Assembly (NCBI GenBank): GCA_014384375.1
Contig: JACNFY010000023.1
Location: forward strand, 1-38,804
Direction: 5' to 3'
From: Nanobdellati archaeon
GTDB taxonomy: Archaea; Nanobdellota; Nanobdellia; Woesearchaeales; GCA-2686295
Length of the DNA stretch: 38,804 nt
A program made the position numbers and the translations under genes. The notes below the pieces were generated by a model. It was not told the origin of the DNA, did no database searches, and was given only the letters and a program-made list of their open reading frames with translations. Shown here piece after piece: positions 1-8,118 of this stretch (position 1 is its first letter; the number at the start of each line of letters is the position of its first letter).

Positions 1-119
1 CGTTGAGGGAGTATTTATATTTTTCTTCAAAAAAAGAAAGACTTGGGACAAACTCTATCCATTAGAAAAGTTTTTATACTATAACCTTCATTTTCATATC
101 AAGGGAAAGAGAGGTTTTC

Positions 120-1226
120 ATGAGAGGAAAAAACAAAGGGTTTATACTTGGAGCTTTACTTCTGATTTTTTTCACAGTTTACACTTTTAGAGATGAATTC
201 TATAAGAGTATTTTAAAGAATTACACCTCTTTATCAGCTGGGATTGTCTCTTGGATTCCGAAGTTTGTAACTATAGTAGTCATAATCCTATTTGCCAAGC
301 TGATAATATCATTCGTCAATTCACTTCTTGAAAGGTATTTCAGATATGTTGGAAAGGAGAAGGAGTATTACTCTGTGAGTTCAATAGTGAAATACATTGT
401 CTGGATACTCTCAATACTTGGTATTCTGTCAGTCATAATAGGCAACCTTGGCGTCTGGCTAACATCTGTTGGATTGATAGGTTTTGGAATAACGTTTGCA
501 CTGCAAAAACCAATACTCAACTTTGTAGGCTGGTTAACGATAATCTTCAGCAAGACATACAGTCTTGGTGACAGAATAAAGGTTGGCGATGACAAAGGGG
601 ACGTTATCGAGATACAGATGATGAGTACAGTCATAGACGGCTTGTTGGAAGACAGTGATGAATTAAGCGGCAAGATAATAACCTTACCAAACGCGCAGGT
701 ATTGACAAGCCCAATTATCAACTTCACCAAGAGTGGAGAATATATCTGGGACGGTCTGTCAGTGGATATAACTTATGAAAGCAACTGGAAAAAAGCAGAG
801 GAGATTCTGAAAGATGTCACTTTTAAAGTTGTCAATAAATATGTAAGTGTGTCAAAAGATGATCACTCAGAGAAGCATGAGCATATAATGGAGACTCTAG
901 GTATATTGAAGAAACATCATGGTGAGACAGAGAATGTTGCGGAGAAACAGATAATAGAGAAAAGGATGGGTGAAATACAGGAAGAGAGAAAGAGGCTTGA
1001 AGGAATAAAGAAATTCGCTTTTAAGGATATAAAGAAAGAACCTTCTGTAAGAGTCTCTCTTAGAGATTCATCCGTAGGACTGAGTGTTAGATACCTAGCT
1101 CATTATCGCAGTCTTAGAATGATGAAATCCGAGATAAACGTTGCTTTCCTACACAGAGTAGCGAGAACAAAGAACGTAGAGATAGCATACCCGCACTTAC
1201 AGATAGTTAGAAAAGGGAAAACATAA
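120..1226 (+). CDS. MscS-family mechanosensitive ion channel
   Basis: Multiple N-terminal TM segments followed by 'GVWLTSVGLIGFGITFALQKPILNFVGWLTIIFSKTYSLGDRIKVGDDKGDV', typical of the MscS pore/beta domain; SD AGAGAGGT before ATG. Confidence 0.85.
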   Translation: MRGKNKGFILGALLLIFFTVYTFRDEFYKSILKNYTSLSAGIVSWIPKFVTIVVIILFAKLIISFVNSLLERYFRYVGKEKEYYSVSSIVKYIVWILSILGILSVIIGNLGVWLTSVGLIGFGITFALQKPILNFVGWLTIIFSKTYSLGDRIKVGDDKGDVIEIQMMSTVIDGLLEDSDELSGKIITLPNAQVLTSPIINFTKSGEYIWDGLSVDITYESNWKKAEEILKDVTFKVVNKYVSVSKDDHSEKHEHIMETLGILKKHHGETENVAEKQIIEKRMGEIQEERKRLEGIKKFAFKDIKKEPSVRVSLRDSSVGLSVRYLAHYRSLRMMKSEINVAFLHRVARTKNVEIAYPHLQIVRKGKT

Positions 1227-1253
1227 GTATAAGTGTTATTTATTCTTAATCAA

Positions 1254-1772
1254 ATGAATCTGAAAAGAATCATTATGGGATTGATTATTCTCTTACTTAT
1301 TATAGGAGTTCTATCCTTTACTATTGGGAGAGAGATTGTTGCAGGTAAGCAACCAACTTTGGATTCTTTTGCAGTTGTTCACTTTAGCGGGTATCTTTTT
1401 TTCATATTGATGCCTGTCGAACTACTTGTTCCTTATTATCTTTCAGAAGGTTACTCTGGTATAACGTTGATTGTAATAGCTCTCATCACTGCAATTATAG
1501 CGCAGCTGCTTGATTACAGCGTCGGCTTTCTCTTCAGCGATAGATATATTAAATATTTTGTCAGCGAATGGAGATATCGAAAGGCTAAAAAAACAGTTGA
1601 GAAATACGGCAACTGGGCTATCCTAATATTCAACCTTTTTCCATTGTCATCACCCATAATAATCTTAGCTGCGGGAATGATGAAGTTCAGCTTGAAGAGA
1701 GTGTTATTTTACAGCTTCACTGGTTTGTTGGTGAAGTATATAGTGATAGTTTCTGTGTTTGGATTTTTCTAA
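1254..1772 (+). CDS. DedA/SNARE-associated-like (VTT) small membrane protein
   Basis: Hydrophobic ORF with 'KYGNWAILIFNLFPLSSPIIILAAGMMKFSLKRVLFYSFTG', a VTT-like motif; ATG at 1254 is more plausible than the track start at 1233. Confidence 0.6.
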   Translation: MNLKRIIMGLIILLLIIGVLSFTIGREIVAGKQPTLDSFAVVHFSGYLFFILMPVELLVPYYLSEGYSGITLIVIALITAIIAQLLDYSVGFLFSDRYIKYFVSEWRYRKAKKTVEKYGNWAILIFNLFPLSSPIIILAAGMMKFSLKRVLFYSFTGLLVKYIVIVSVFGFF

Positions 1773-1816
1773 GATTTTGAAACATTTATAAATTACTGAT
1801 TAATTCAGTGTGAAAG

Positions 1817-3235
1817 ATGAAGTTGGGGATTTTTCAGGATAAAAGGTTTCTTAAGAAAGATTATGTATCATTGATAGTTATTTTTTTCTTAGTGATTTAT
1901 TTTATTATTCAACTCTTTGGATTTAAAGGTTTTTATTCTTATGGTTGGGATGAAAGTGTCTACATGCACATGAGTGATTATATTCAGTCTGGTGGCGAAA
2001 TAGGGCTTATGGAGACAGGCAGGCCTGTGATTTTCCCAATAATTCTCATTCCTTTTTCACAAAGCATCTTCCTTTTAAGATTGTTTATTCTGGTTTTGTC
2101 AATCGTTACATTGTGGATTTTTTATCTTATTGGGAAGAAAAGCCTTGACTCAAAACTTGACTGGTTGTTTCCTGCTTTATTAGCTGTCTTTCCTTTTTTC
2201 TTCATAACTTCAAATTCAATACTTTCAGAAATTCCAACTTTATTCTTTCACGCTCTTTGTATTTACTTTTTCCTGAATAGGAAATACACATTATCTGGGA
2301 TTTTTGGTTCAGTAGCTTTCCTAACCAGATTCCAATTTGGTATTTACCTTCCAATATTATTTGTTGCTATTTTTTTCTTTGAGAAAAAGAATAATTGGTT
2401 CAAACATCTTTCAAGGTATTTATTGGGGGTGTTTGTTGCAATACCTTTACTTTTCATCAATGTTTTTCTCTTCTACAAAGAAACAAGTAATTTCTTCCTT
2501 GCAATGTTCTATCCGTTTATAAGTCAATTAACTGAGTCACTCGTAGGGTATGCTTGGTTCTACAAAGAGAGTGTTTTATTTTACCCACAACATATTTTTA
2601 CTTGGACATTCTTCTCTGTCTTTGTATTAGTTGGTTTTGCATTCTTGTTTTATAATAAATCAAAGAAAAATATTTTTCTGGCTTTTTTGCTAATTGTCTC
2701 TTTCATATATTTAATCGCTTATCCTCAGAAAGTTGTAAGATTCCTGATGTTATGCGTCCCCTGGATAGTTTATTTCATAGCTTATGGTTTAATACAGACT
2801 TTTAAGAATATTGAATTTGATAAAAAACAATTATTTATTGGTTTAGTGTTAATAATCTTGTTTGCAAATGTTTTAACAACATCCTACAATAGAATCAACG
2901 AATTTCATTACGCTCCAAAGGAGTTCTATAACGAATACTTGTTTGCTTTAGAGAATAAAACTGAAGCAAAGATAATAGTTGCTTTTCCGATGATCAAAAC
3001 AAAATCAAAAATAGACATTGGTTATTACAAGAAAGGTTTGTCAATGTATGAAAAGCTAAATAAAGAGGGATATGATTATATTTTCTACAGTGATCATTGG
3101 TTTCCATGCCAAGAAGAAGACGAAAAATGTCATAACTTCAACAAGATTCTTGGTAATTACATACACAATAATTATGATTTATATATAAACTACTCTCTCT
3201 ATGGCTCTGACTTTTTGTTGTATTCTAAAGTTTGA
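1817..3235 (+). CDS. Polytopic membrane glycosyltransferase (GT39/PMT-like)
   Basis: Many TM segments with an early 'YGWDESVYMHMSDYIQSGG' acidic motif as in ArnT/PMT-type enzymes. Confidence 0.65.
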   Translation: MKLGIFQDKRFLKKDYVSLIVIFFLVIYFIIQLFGFKGFYSYGWDESVYMHMSDYIQSGGEIGLMETGRPVIFPIILIPFSQSIFLLRLFILVLSIVTLWIFYLIGKKSLDSKLDWLFPALLAVFPFFFITSNSILSEIPTLFFHALCIYFFLNRKYTLSGIFGSVAFLTRFQFGIYLPILFVAIFFFEKKNNWFKHLSRYLLGVFVAIPLLFINVFLFYKETSNFFLAMFYPFISQLTESLVGYAWFYKESVLFYPQHIFTWTFFSVFVLVGFAFLFYNKSKKNIFLAFLLIVSFIYLIAYPQKVVRFLMLCVPWIVYFIAYGLIQTFKNIEFDKKQLFIGLVLIILFANVLTTSYNRINEFHYAPKEFYNEYLFALENKTEAKIIVAFPMIKTKSKIDIGYYKKGLSMYEKLNKEGYDYIFYSDHWFPCQEEDEKCHNFNKILGNYIHNNYDLYINYSLYGSDFLLYSKV

Positions 3236-3338
3236 AGGAGAGTATAACTCTATTTTTGTATGATGAAGTATGATGTTCATAGAAAACTTTAAATATAAGT
3301 AAGCTATTTTTATCGGCACTATAGAGGAGGTGGTTTTT

Positions 3339-4433
3339 ATCAAAACAACTTTAAGTTTAATAAAAGCAGATGTTGGTAGTATAGCTGGTCATGTTGTTCC
3401 AAGCAAGGAACTTGTAAAGGCTGTTAAGGCTCATGTTAAATCCAGCGGTATAGTAAAGTCATATTATGTTTTTACTACAGGCGATGATGTTTCGATTTTA
3501 ATGGCGCATAACAAAGGAAAGGATAATGAGGACATCCACAAATTAGGCTGGGATGCTCTTGAGAGAGGTGCAGAAGTTGCAAAGGAGCAGGGCTTGTACG
3601 GAGCAGGACAGGATTTATTGGCAGATGCATTTTCAGGAAACGTTAAAGGCTTAGGTCCCGCTGTTGCAGAAATAGAATTTGAAGAAAGACCGAACGAGCC
3701 ATTTGTTGTTTTTGCAGCAGACAAAACAGATCCGGGAGCTTATAATCTGCCTCTTTATCTGGGATTTGCAGACCCTATGCATAACTCGGGTTTAATGCTG
3801 AGTCCAAAAATGAAAAAGGGTTTTAAATTCACAATAATGGATGTTGCCCATACAACAGGAGATAAAATTATTGAGTTGAAGTGTCCTGAAGACCTTTATG
3901 ATATTGCGTGTTTGTTAAGAGACAATCAGAGATATGTTGTTGAAAGCATTCACTCAAATATAACAGGTGAACAAGCAGTATCAGTTTCAACAACAAGGCT
4001 TCATAACATTGCAGGAAAATATACGGGAAAAGATGATCCTGTTTGCATTGTTAGAGTACAAGGAGAATTTCCAGCAACAGGAGAAATATTAAGCCCTTAT
4101 GAAATATGTCATTATGTTGCAGGTTTTATGAGAGGAAGCCATACAGGACCTTTAATGCCAGTAAGAAGTCATTCAACAATCTCCTTTTTCGATGGTCCGC
4201 CAATTGTAAGCGCTCATGGTTTTTGTGTCCATAATGGTGTTTTAACAGAAGCAATTGATTTATTTGATCATCCTTTCTGGGATCATGTGAGAAACAAGGC
4301 AGCAGATAAAGCGATTAATATAAGAGAGCAGGGCTTTAGCGGAAACGCAATGCTTGGTATGAACGAACTCGAATATGGTGGTATAAAAGAAAAGTTGGGT
4401 AAGTTAGAAAAGAAATTTATTGTTAGGAAATAA
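3339..4433 (+). CDS. fbp: Fructose 1,6-bisphosphate aldolase/phosphatase (archaeal class V)
   Basis: (x)KTTLSLIKADVGSIAGH, GLYGAGQDLLADAFSGNVKGLGP, DKTDPGAYNLPLYLGFADP, RGSHTGPLMPV, FDGPP are family hallmarks. Coordinates assume initiation at ATC 3339; the track uses GTG 3330, which lies inside the SD. Confidence 0.95.
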   Translation: MKTTLSLIKADVGSIAGHVVPSKELVKAVKAHVKSSGIVKSYYVFTTGDDVSILMAHNKGKDNEDIHKLGWDALERGAEVAKEQGLYGAGQDLLADAFSGNVKGLGPAVAEIEFEERPNEPFVVFAADKTDPGAYNLPLYLGFADPMHNSGLMLSPKMKKGFKFTIMDVAHTTGDKIIELKCPEDLYDIACLLRDNQRYVVESIHSNITGEQAVSVSTTRLHNIAGKYTGKDDPVCIVRVQGEFPATGEILSPYEICHYVAGFMRGSHTGPLMPVRSHSTISFFDGPPIVSAHGFCVHNGVLTEAIDLFDHPFWDHVRNKAADKAINIREQGFSGNAMLGMNELEYGGIKEKLGKLEKKFIVRK

Positions 4434-4486
4434 GCCTCTTCTAAAATCGTAACATTTATATAACAGTTGTAATAATATTATTACGT

Positions 4487-5026
4487 ATGTTACAAAAATA
4501 TAACAAATACAGGCTTTTAAGGGTGTTTTTTGAAGACCCTTTGCCAAAAGGTATAGGATTTCAGCTTAGAGAGCTCAGTAGAAAGATAGACTTAGCTCCA
4601 ACCTCTGTCAAAAAGTATTTGAACGAACTCGAAAAAGAAGGTTTGATAACAAAAGAAAAGCATAGAATACACTCATATCCTGTGTATTATGCTAATAGAG
4701 AGGATGAGAATTTCAAATTTCTAAAGGAATTAGATATAATTATGATGATAAAAAAATCTGGGTTGCTGGAATACCTAGAAGGTCGTTGTATGCCTGATGT
4801 AATCATACTATTCGGGTCTGCTTCAAGAGGAGAGGATGTGAAAGGAAGTGATGTAGACTTGTTCTTGTTATGCAAGGAAAGACGTTTGGACTTGAAAAAG
4901 TATGAATTACGATTAAGCCGAAAAATTTCCGTTTTTTTTTGCGAAAATTTTAATAATCTTAGTAAGGAGTTACGAAACAACATCATTAACGGGGTGTTAT
5001 TAAAAGGTTATCTGAAAGTGTTTTAA
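4487..5026 (+). CDS. wHTH + MNT-type nucleotidyltransferase
   Basis: N-terminal winged helix, then 'IILFGSASRGEDVKGSDVDLFLL' (GSxxRG...SDxDL). Likely partner of the downstream HEPN ORF. Confidence 0.75.
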   Translation: MLQKYNKYRLLRVFFEDPLPKGIGFQLRELSRKIDLAPTSVKKYLNELEKEGLITKEKHRIHSYPVYYANREDENFKFLKELDIIMMIKKSGLLEYLEGRCMPDVIILFGSASRGEDVKGSDVDLFLLCKERRLDLKKYELRLSRKISVFFCENFNNLSKELRNNIINGVLLKGYLKVF

Positions 5027-5434
5027 ATGAATGGCTTAATAAGAGTAACTCCTGACAAAGAAAAAGCAAACTCTATTCTGAAAATGGTTAATAAGACGTT
5101 AGAAATGGTTAAAGAAATTGATATCGGCAGATTCCCATCAAATGTCACAAAAGAGTATTATGAGGTTATCAGAGAATTGATAAGCATAGTTCTATTATTA
5201 GACGGATATAAAGTTGCTGGAGAGGGCGCTCATAAAAAGCTGATAGAGTATCTAGAATCCAACTATAAACAATTTGGTGCTTACAGGATTTCATTGATTG
5301 ATGAATTGAGAATAATTAGAAACAGAATTGCTTATGACGGATTCTTTGTGAAAAAAGATTATCTTGAAAGAAAACTAGGAGATATTAAAATCATAATAAA
5401 CGAATTAAATCAAATAATAAAAGATAGATTATAA
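5027..5434 (+). CDS. HEPN-like protein (MNT/HEPN-type module)
   Basis: Small all-alpha ORF starting directly after the MNT gene stop; 'IRNRIAYDGF' resembles the HEPN RN...Y motif. Confidence 0.6.
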   Translation: MNGLIRVTPDKEKANSILKMVNKTLEMVKEIDIGRFPSNVTKEYYEVIRELISIVLLLDGYKVAGEGAHKKLIEYLESNYKQFGAYRISLIDELRIIRNRIAYDGFFVKKDYLERKLGDIKIIINELNQIIKDRL

Positions 5435-5436
5435 AC

Positions 5437-5448
5437 CTCTGCCGAGAC
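5437..5448 (-). pseudogene. Duplicate of the tRNA-Thr 3' end
   Basis: TCTCGGCAGAGG on the minus strand is identical to the last 12 nt before the terminal C of tRNA-Thr. Confidence 0.55.
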
Positions 5449-5507
5449 AGTCAAAAACTTGGGGTTTTTGGGCCTCTGCACAGTCTTTTCACGCTAAAGC
5501 TTTGAAA

Positions 5508-5615
5508 AGCCTCTGCCGAGATTTGAACTCGGGACCTTTACCTTACCAAGGTAACGCTCTTTTCTGCTGCGCGTAAACCTTCGTTTGCACGAAGTACCAG
5601 CTGAGCTACAGAGGC
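5508..5615 (-). tRNA. tRNA-Thr(GGU) with a 35-nt insertion in the D-loop
   Basis: Acceptor GCCTCTG/CAGAGGC, D-stem GCTC/GAGC, anticodon arm TTACC-TTGGTAA-GGTAA, T-arm CCGAG-TTCAAAT-CTCGG, N73=T. Removing 5560-5594 (or the 1-nt shifted equivalent) gives a canonical cloverleaf. Confidence 0.88.
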
Positions 5616-5617
5616 AA

Positions 5618-5679
5618 CAACCTTTTGCGAAAAGCTTGGACAAAAGCCAGCTCCTTGCAGTCGCGACGCCTATGGCGTC
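5618..5679 (-). repeat. Structured repeat, copy E2 (divergent)
   Basis: Minus strand GACGCCATAGGCGTC-GCGAC...GTC-CAAGCTTTTCGCAAAAGGTTG; same layout as E1/E3/E4. Confidence 0.55.
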
Positions 5680-5727
5680 CTGTGTGGCTTTACGCCACAC
5701 CTCGGTGTAAACGGACGAAACCGTTTA

Positions 5728-5739
5728 GCTACAGAGGCA
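5728..5739 (-). pseudogene. Duplicate of the tRNA-Thr 5' end
   Basis: GCCTCTGTAGCT on the minus strand is identical to the first 12 nt of tRNA-Thr and is preceded by a similar AAAGGTTGTT leader. Confidence 0.55.
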
Positions 5740-5740
5740 A

Positions 5741-5799
5741 CAACCTTTATCAAGCTTGACCAGGATCATGCTTCCTTTGGTCGCGACGCTTTGCGTCAA
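5741..5799 (-). repeat. Structured repeat, copy E1
   Basis: Minus strand GACGCAAAGCGTC-GCGACCAAAGGAAGCATGATCCTGGTC-AAGCTTGATAAAGGTTG. Confidence 0.65.
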
Positions 5800-5991
5800 C
5801 TTGAAAAAGGTAATATCTTTGAGAAATTAGAGAACTATATTTAAAGTTTACTTTATTCTAATAGAAACTATTATAAAATTAATAGTGTTTTTATATCTTG
5901 CTCTGTTCTTAAGACTCTAGGAGTTTGCTTTCGGGCTGCTGTGATTTGAGTTGAGTAAGCAGAGCGACATTTTTCTTCTTATTGCTTTAAC

Positions 5992-6237
5992 TCACTTCTT
6001 TCTTGACCTTAGCTCTCTATACACATCATATGCAAATGCAAATGACAGTAGCAATGAACTCGCTATGAACATTGGTTGGTATAAAAGGTATGGTTTGTCA
6101 TAGCTGTAAACAGTGTAGAGAATCATCGATACCAACACAATCCATCCGAATGTTTCTCTCTTCTTAGCATAGAGATACCCTAATCCAGGAATAATGAAGT
6201 TGAGAATTGCAGCTAGTGTCGGGTTCTTTTTTTCCAT
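5992..6237 (-). CDS. Small two-TM membrane protein (TM2-like)
   Basis: MEKKNPTLAAILNFIIPGLGYLYAKKRETFGWIV; 'IPGLGYLY' resembles TM2/DUF5683-type small proteins. Confidence 0.6.
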   Translation of the reverse strand: MEKKNPTLAAILNFIIPGLGYLYAKKRETFGWIVLVSMILYTVYSYDKPYLLYQPMFIASSLLLSFAFAYDVYRELRSRKK

Positions 6238-6282
6238 CGAAACATCACTATATTTATTAATATATAAATTTTTTCTAAATAT

Positions 6283-7065
6283 ATGAAGAATAATTGTGAA
6301 TTAGAGTTAAAAAGGTTGACAGGAAAGAAGTATTTAGTGTTTGTTAGGAGAGGTAATACTGCAATACTCGCTTCTTTAAAATTGGTGAAAAAATTAGGTT
6401 ATGAAACCGTTTTAATCCAGGATCAGGGTGGATGGATGACTTATCAGCAGTATATCCGGAAATTGAAGCTGAACGAGCTTAGGTTGAAGACTGATTACGG
6501 CTTAGTATCTAATATAAAGGAGAAAAACGCTGCTTTGCTTTTCAACTCTATGGCTGGTTACTTTGCATTACAAGATATGAAGCTTATTAGTGATTTTTCA
6601 AAGAAAAACAAGCTGTTCCTGATAAATGATGTATCTGGCAGCATTGGAACTGAAGAAGCTAAATACGGCGATGTTATCGTTGGCAGTTTCGGTAGGTGGA
6701 AATCGCTGAACCTTGAAGAAGGAGCCTTCATAGCAGTTGATAAAAAGGAATATTACGATTTTTTTCAGGATTTCAGCGTTGATATTGATTATGAGAAATT
6801 GTATAAGAAGCTTTCTAGATTAAAAGATAAGTTGTTGTTCTTTGATGTCGTGCGTACAAAAATAATTCATGAGTTATCGGATTATGAGGTTATACATAGG
6901 AATAAACTTGGCATCAATGTTATAATTAAATTCTCTTCTGATGATGAAAAAGAAAAATTAATAAACTATTGCAAAGAAAATAACTATGAGTTCGTTGAAT
7001 GTCCTCGCTATATAAAGGTGTTGGACAACGCTATAAGTATAGAGGTTAAAAGATTGGAGCTATGA
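6283..7065 (+). CDS. Short PLP-dependent aminotransferase-fold protein
   Basis: 'LINDVSGSIGTEEAKYGDVIVGSFGRWKSLNLEEGAFIA' resembles the DegT/type I fold D...SFxxxK region; only 260 aa. Confidence 0.55.
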   Translation: MKNNCELELKRLTGKKYLVFVRRGNTAILASLKLVKKLGYETVLIQDQGGWMTYQQYIRKLKLNELRLKTDYGLVSNIKEKNAALLFNSMAGYFALQDMKLISDFSKKNKLFLINDVSGSIGTEEAKYGDVIVGSFGRWKSLNLEEGAFIAVDKKEYYDFFQDFSVDIDYEKLYKKLSRLKDKLLFFDVVRTKIIHELSDYEVIHRNKLGINVIIKFSSDDEKEKLINYCKENNYEFVECPRYIKVLDNAISIEVKRLEL

Positions 7066-7074
7066 GGTGACCAA

Positions 7075-7473
7075 ATGTCATTAAGATTTCCTGAAAGTAT
7101 GGATGAATGTGTTTATTTTACTAGAAGAGCTATTGGTAATGGAAAAGCAGTTGCTTGGGTTTTTAGAGAGGAATGTCCTGAATGCAAGAAAGCTTTGATG
7201 AGCAAACCTAAAGATGAAAAAACTGGCAAGCCTAAAATTAGAGCTTCAGAGTATGTCTGTCCGGAGTGTAACTATACAGTTGAGAAGAAAGAGTATGAAG
7301 ACACTTTGACTTGTAGTATTCAATATACTTGTCCTGAATGCATGAACTCTGGAGAAGTACAAGTTCCTTTCATGAGAAAATCTTACAAAGGAGCAAAAGC
7401 TGTAATCTTCAACTGTGAAAAATGTGACGCAAAGATCGCAGTCACAAAGAAGATGAAGGCTTTGAAGAAATAG
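7075..7473 (+). CDS. Zinc-ribbon protein
   Basis: Four CxxC knuckles (CPEC, CPEC, CPEC, CEKC); SD GAGGTGA before ATG. Confidence 0.6.
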   Translation: MSLRFPESMDECVYFTRRAIGNGKAVAWVFREECPECKKALMSKPKDEKTGKPKIRASEYVCPECNYTVEKKEYEDTLTCSIQYTCPECMNSGEVQVPFMRKSYKGAKAVIFNCEKCDAKIAVTKKMKALKK

Positions 7474-8049
7474 TCAGATTGTTATTCTTATTATCTTTTG
7501 TGCGACAGCTATCGCTGAGTTCTCACATGTTCTGTAGTCTTTTGCAAATGTGATTATCAGAATGTTTTCTTTCTTAAACTCAAAACTCTCGATTATCTTC
7601 CTGTAGTCTTCAGGATTCTCTCTCTTATACTCGTAATCTAGGAATGGTATTGCAAGGTCTTTGTCATATAGAAACATTATTGCGCTGTAAGCACCTGACC
7701 TTATCGCTTCGTCTCTCAGATCAAGTGTTATCTTTTTCTTGCTGGGTTTTTTGATGAGTAATCCACAGCTCTTCAATCTCTTGTACTCCTTGAGAGCTAG
7801 TTTTTTCGGTCCACTGATTTTTTCTATTATTTTTTCTTTTCTTTCTTTTCCTTTTCTTGATAGGAAGTGTCCTGGTTTGTTTGATTTTAACAGTTTTTTA
7901 TTCTTCAAGTTGTTAAGAATTGTCCTTATGGTTCCTTCACCTAATGATAATTTTTTCACCAGTTCCATTCTGCTTACTGGTTTTTCATCTATGTATAAAA
8001 ACGTCCTGAGCACATCCTCTTTTCTGTAGTTGGGTTTGTTGCCAACCAT
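7474..8049 (-). CDS. Winged-helix transcriptional regulator (DUF4443-like)
   Basis: N-terminal HTH 'SRMELVKKLSLGEGTIRTILNNLKNKKLL'. Confidence 0.55.
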   Translation of the reverse strand: MVGNKPNYRKEDVLRTFLYIDEKPVSRMELVKKLSLGEGTIRTILNNLKNKKLLKSNKPGHFLSRKGKERKEKIIEKISGPKKLALKEYKRLKSCGLLIKKPSKKKITLDLRDEAIRSGAYSAIMFLYDKDLAIPFLDYEYKRENPEDYRKIIESFEFKKENILIITFAKDYRTCENSAIAVAQKIIRITI

Positions 8050-8118
8050 GCAAATAGAAAGGTTTAAATAGTATAAATAGTTTTCTATTGGATATAATAT
8101 CCAACAGGGGTTTTTAGA

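Noticed and set aside
3330-3332. GTG as FBPase start
   Set aside because: It is part of the SD GGAGGTG and adds three residues absent from the family N-terminus.
5494-5700. 68-aa minus-strand ORF
   Set aside because: Lies across tRNA-Thr and repeat E2; translation looks non-protein-like.
5741-5799. Repeat E as a box C/D sRNA
   Set aside because: No proper RUGAUGA/CUGA pair spacing; TGATAA in the P3 loop is not in a C/D arrangement.
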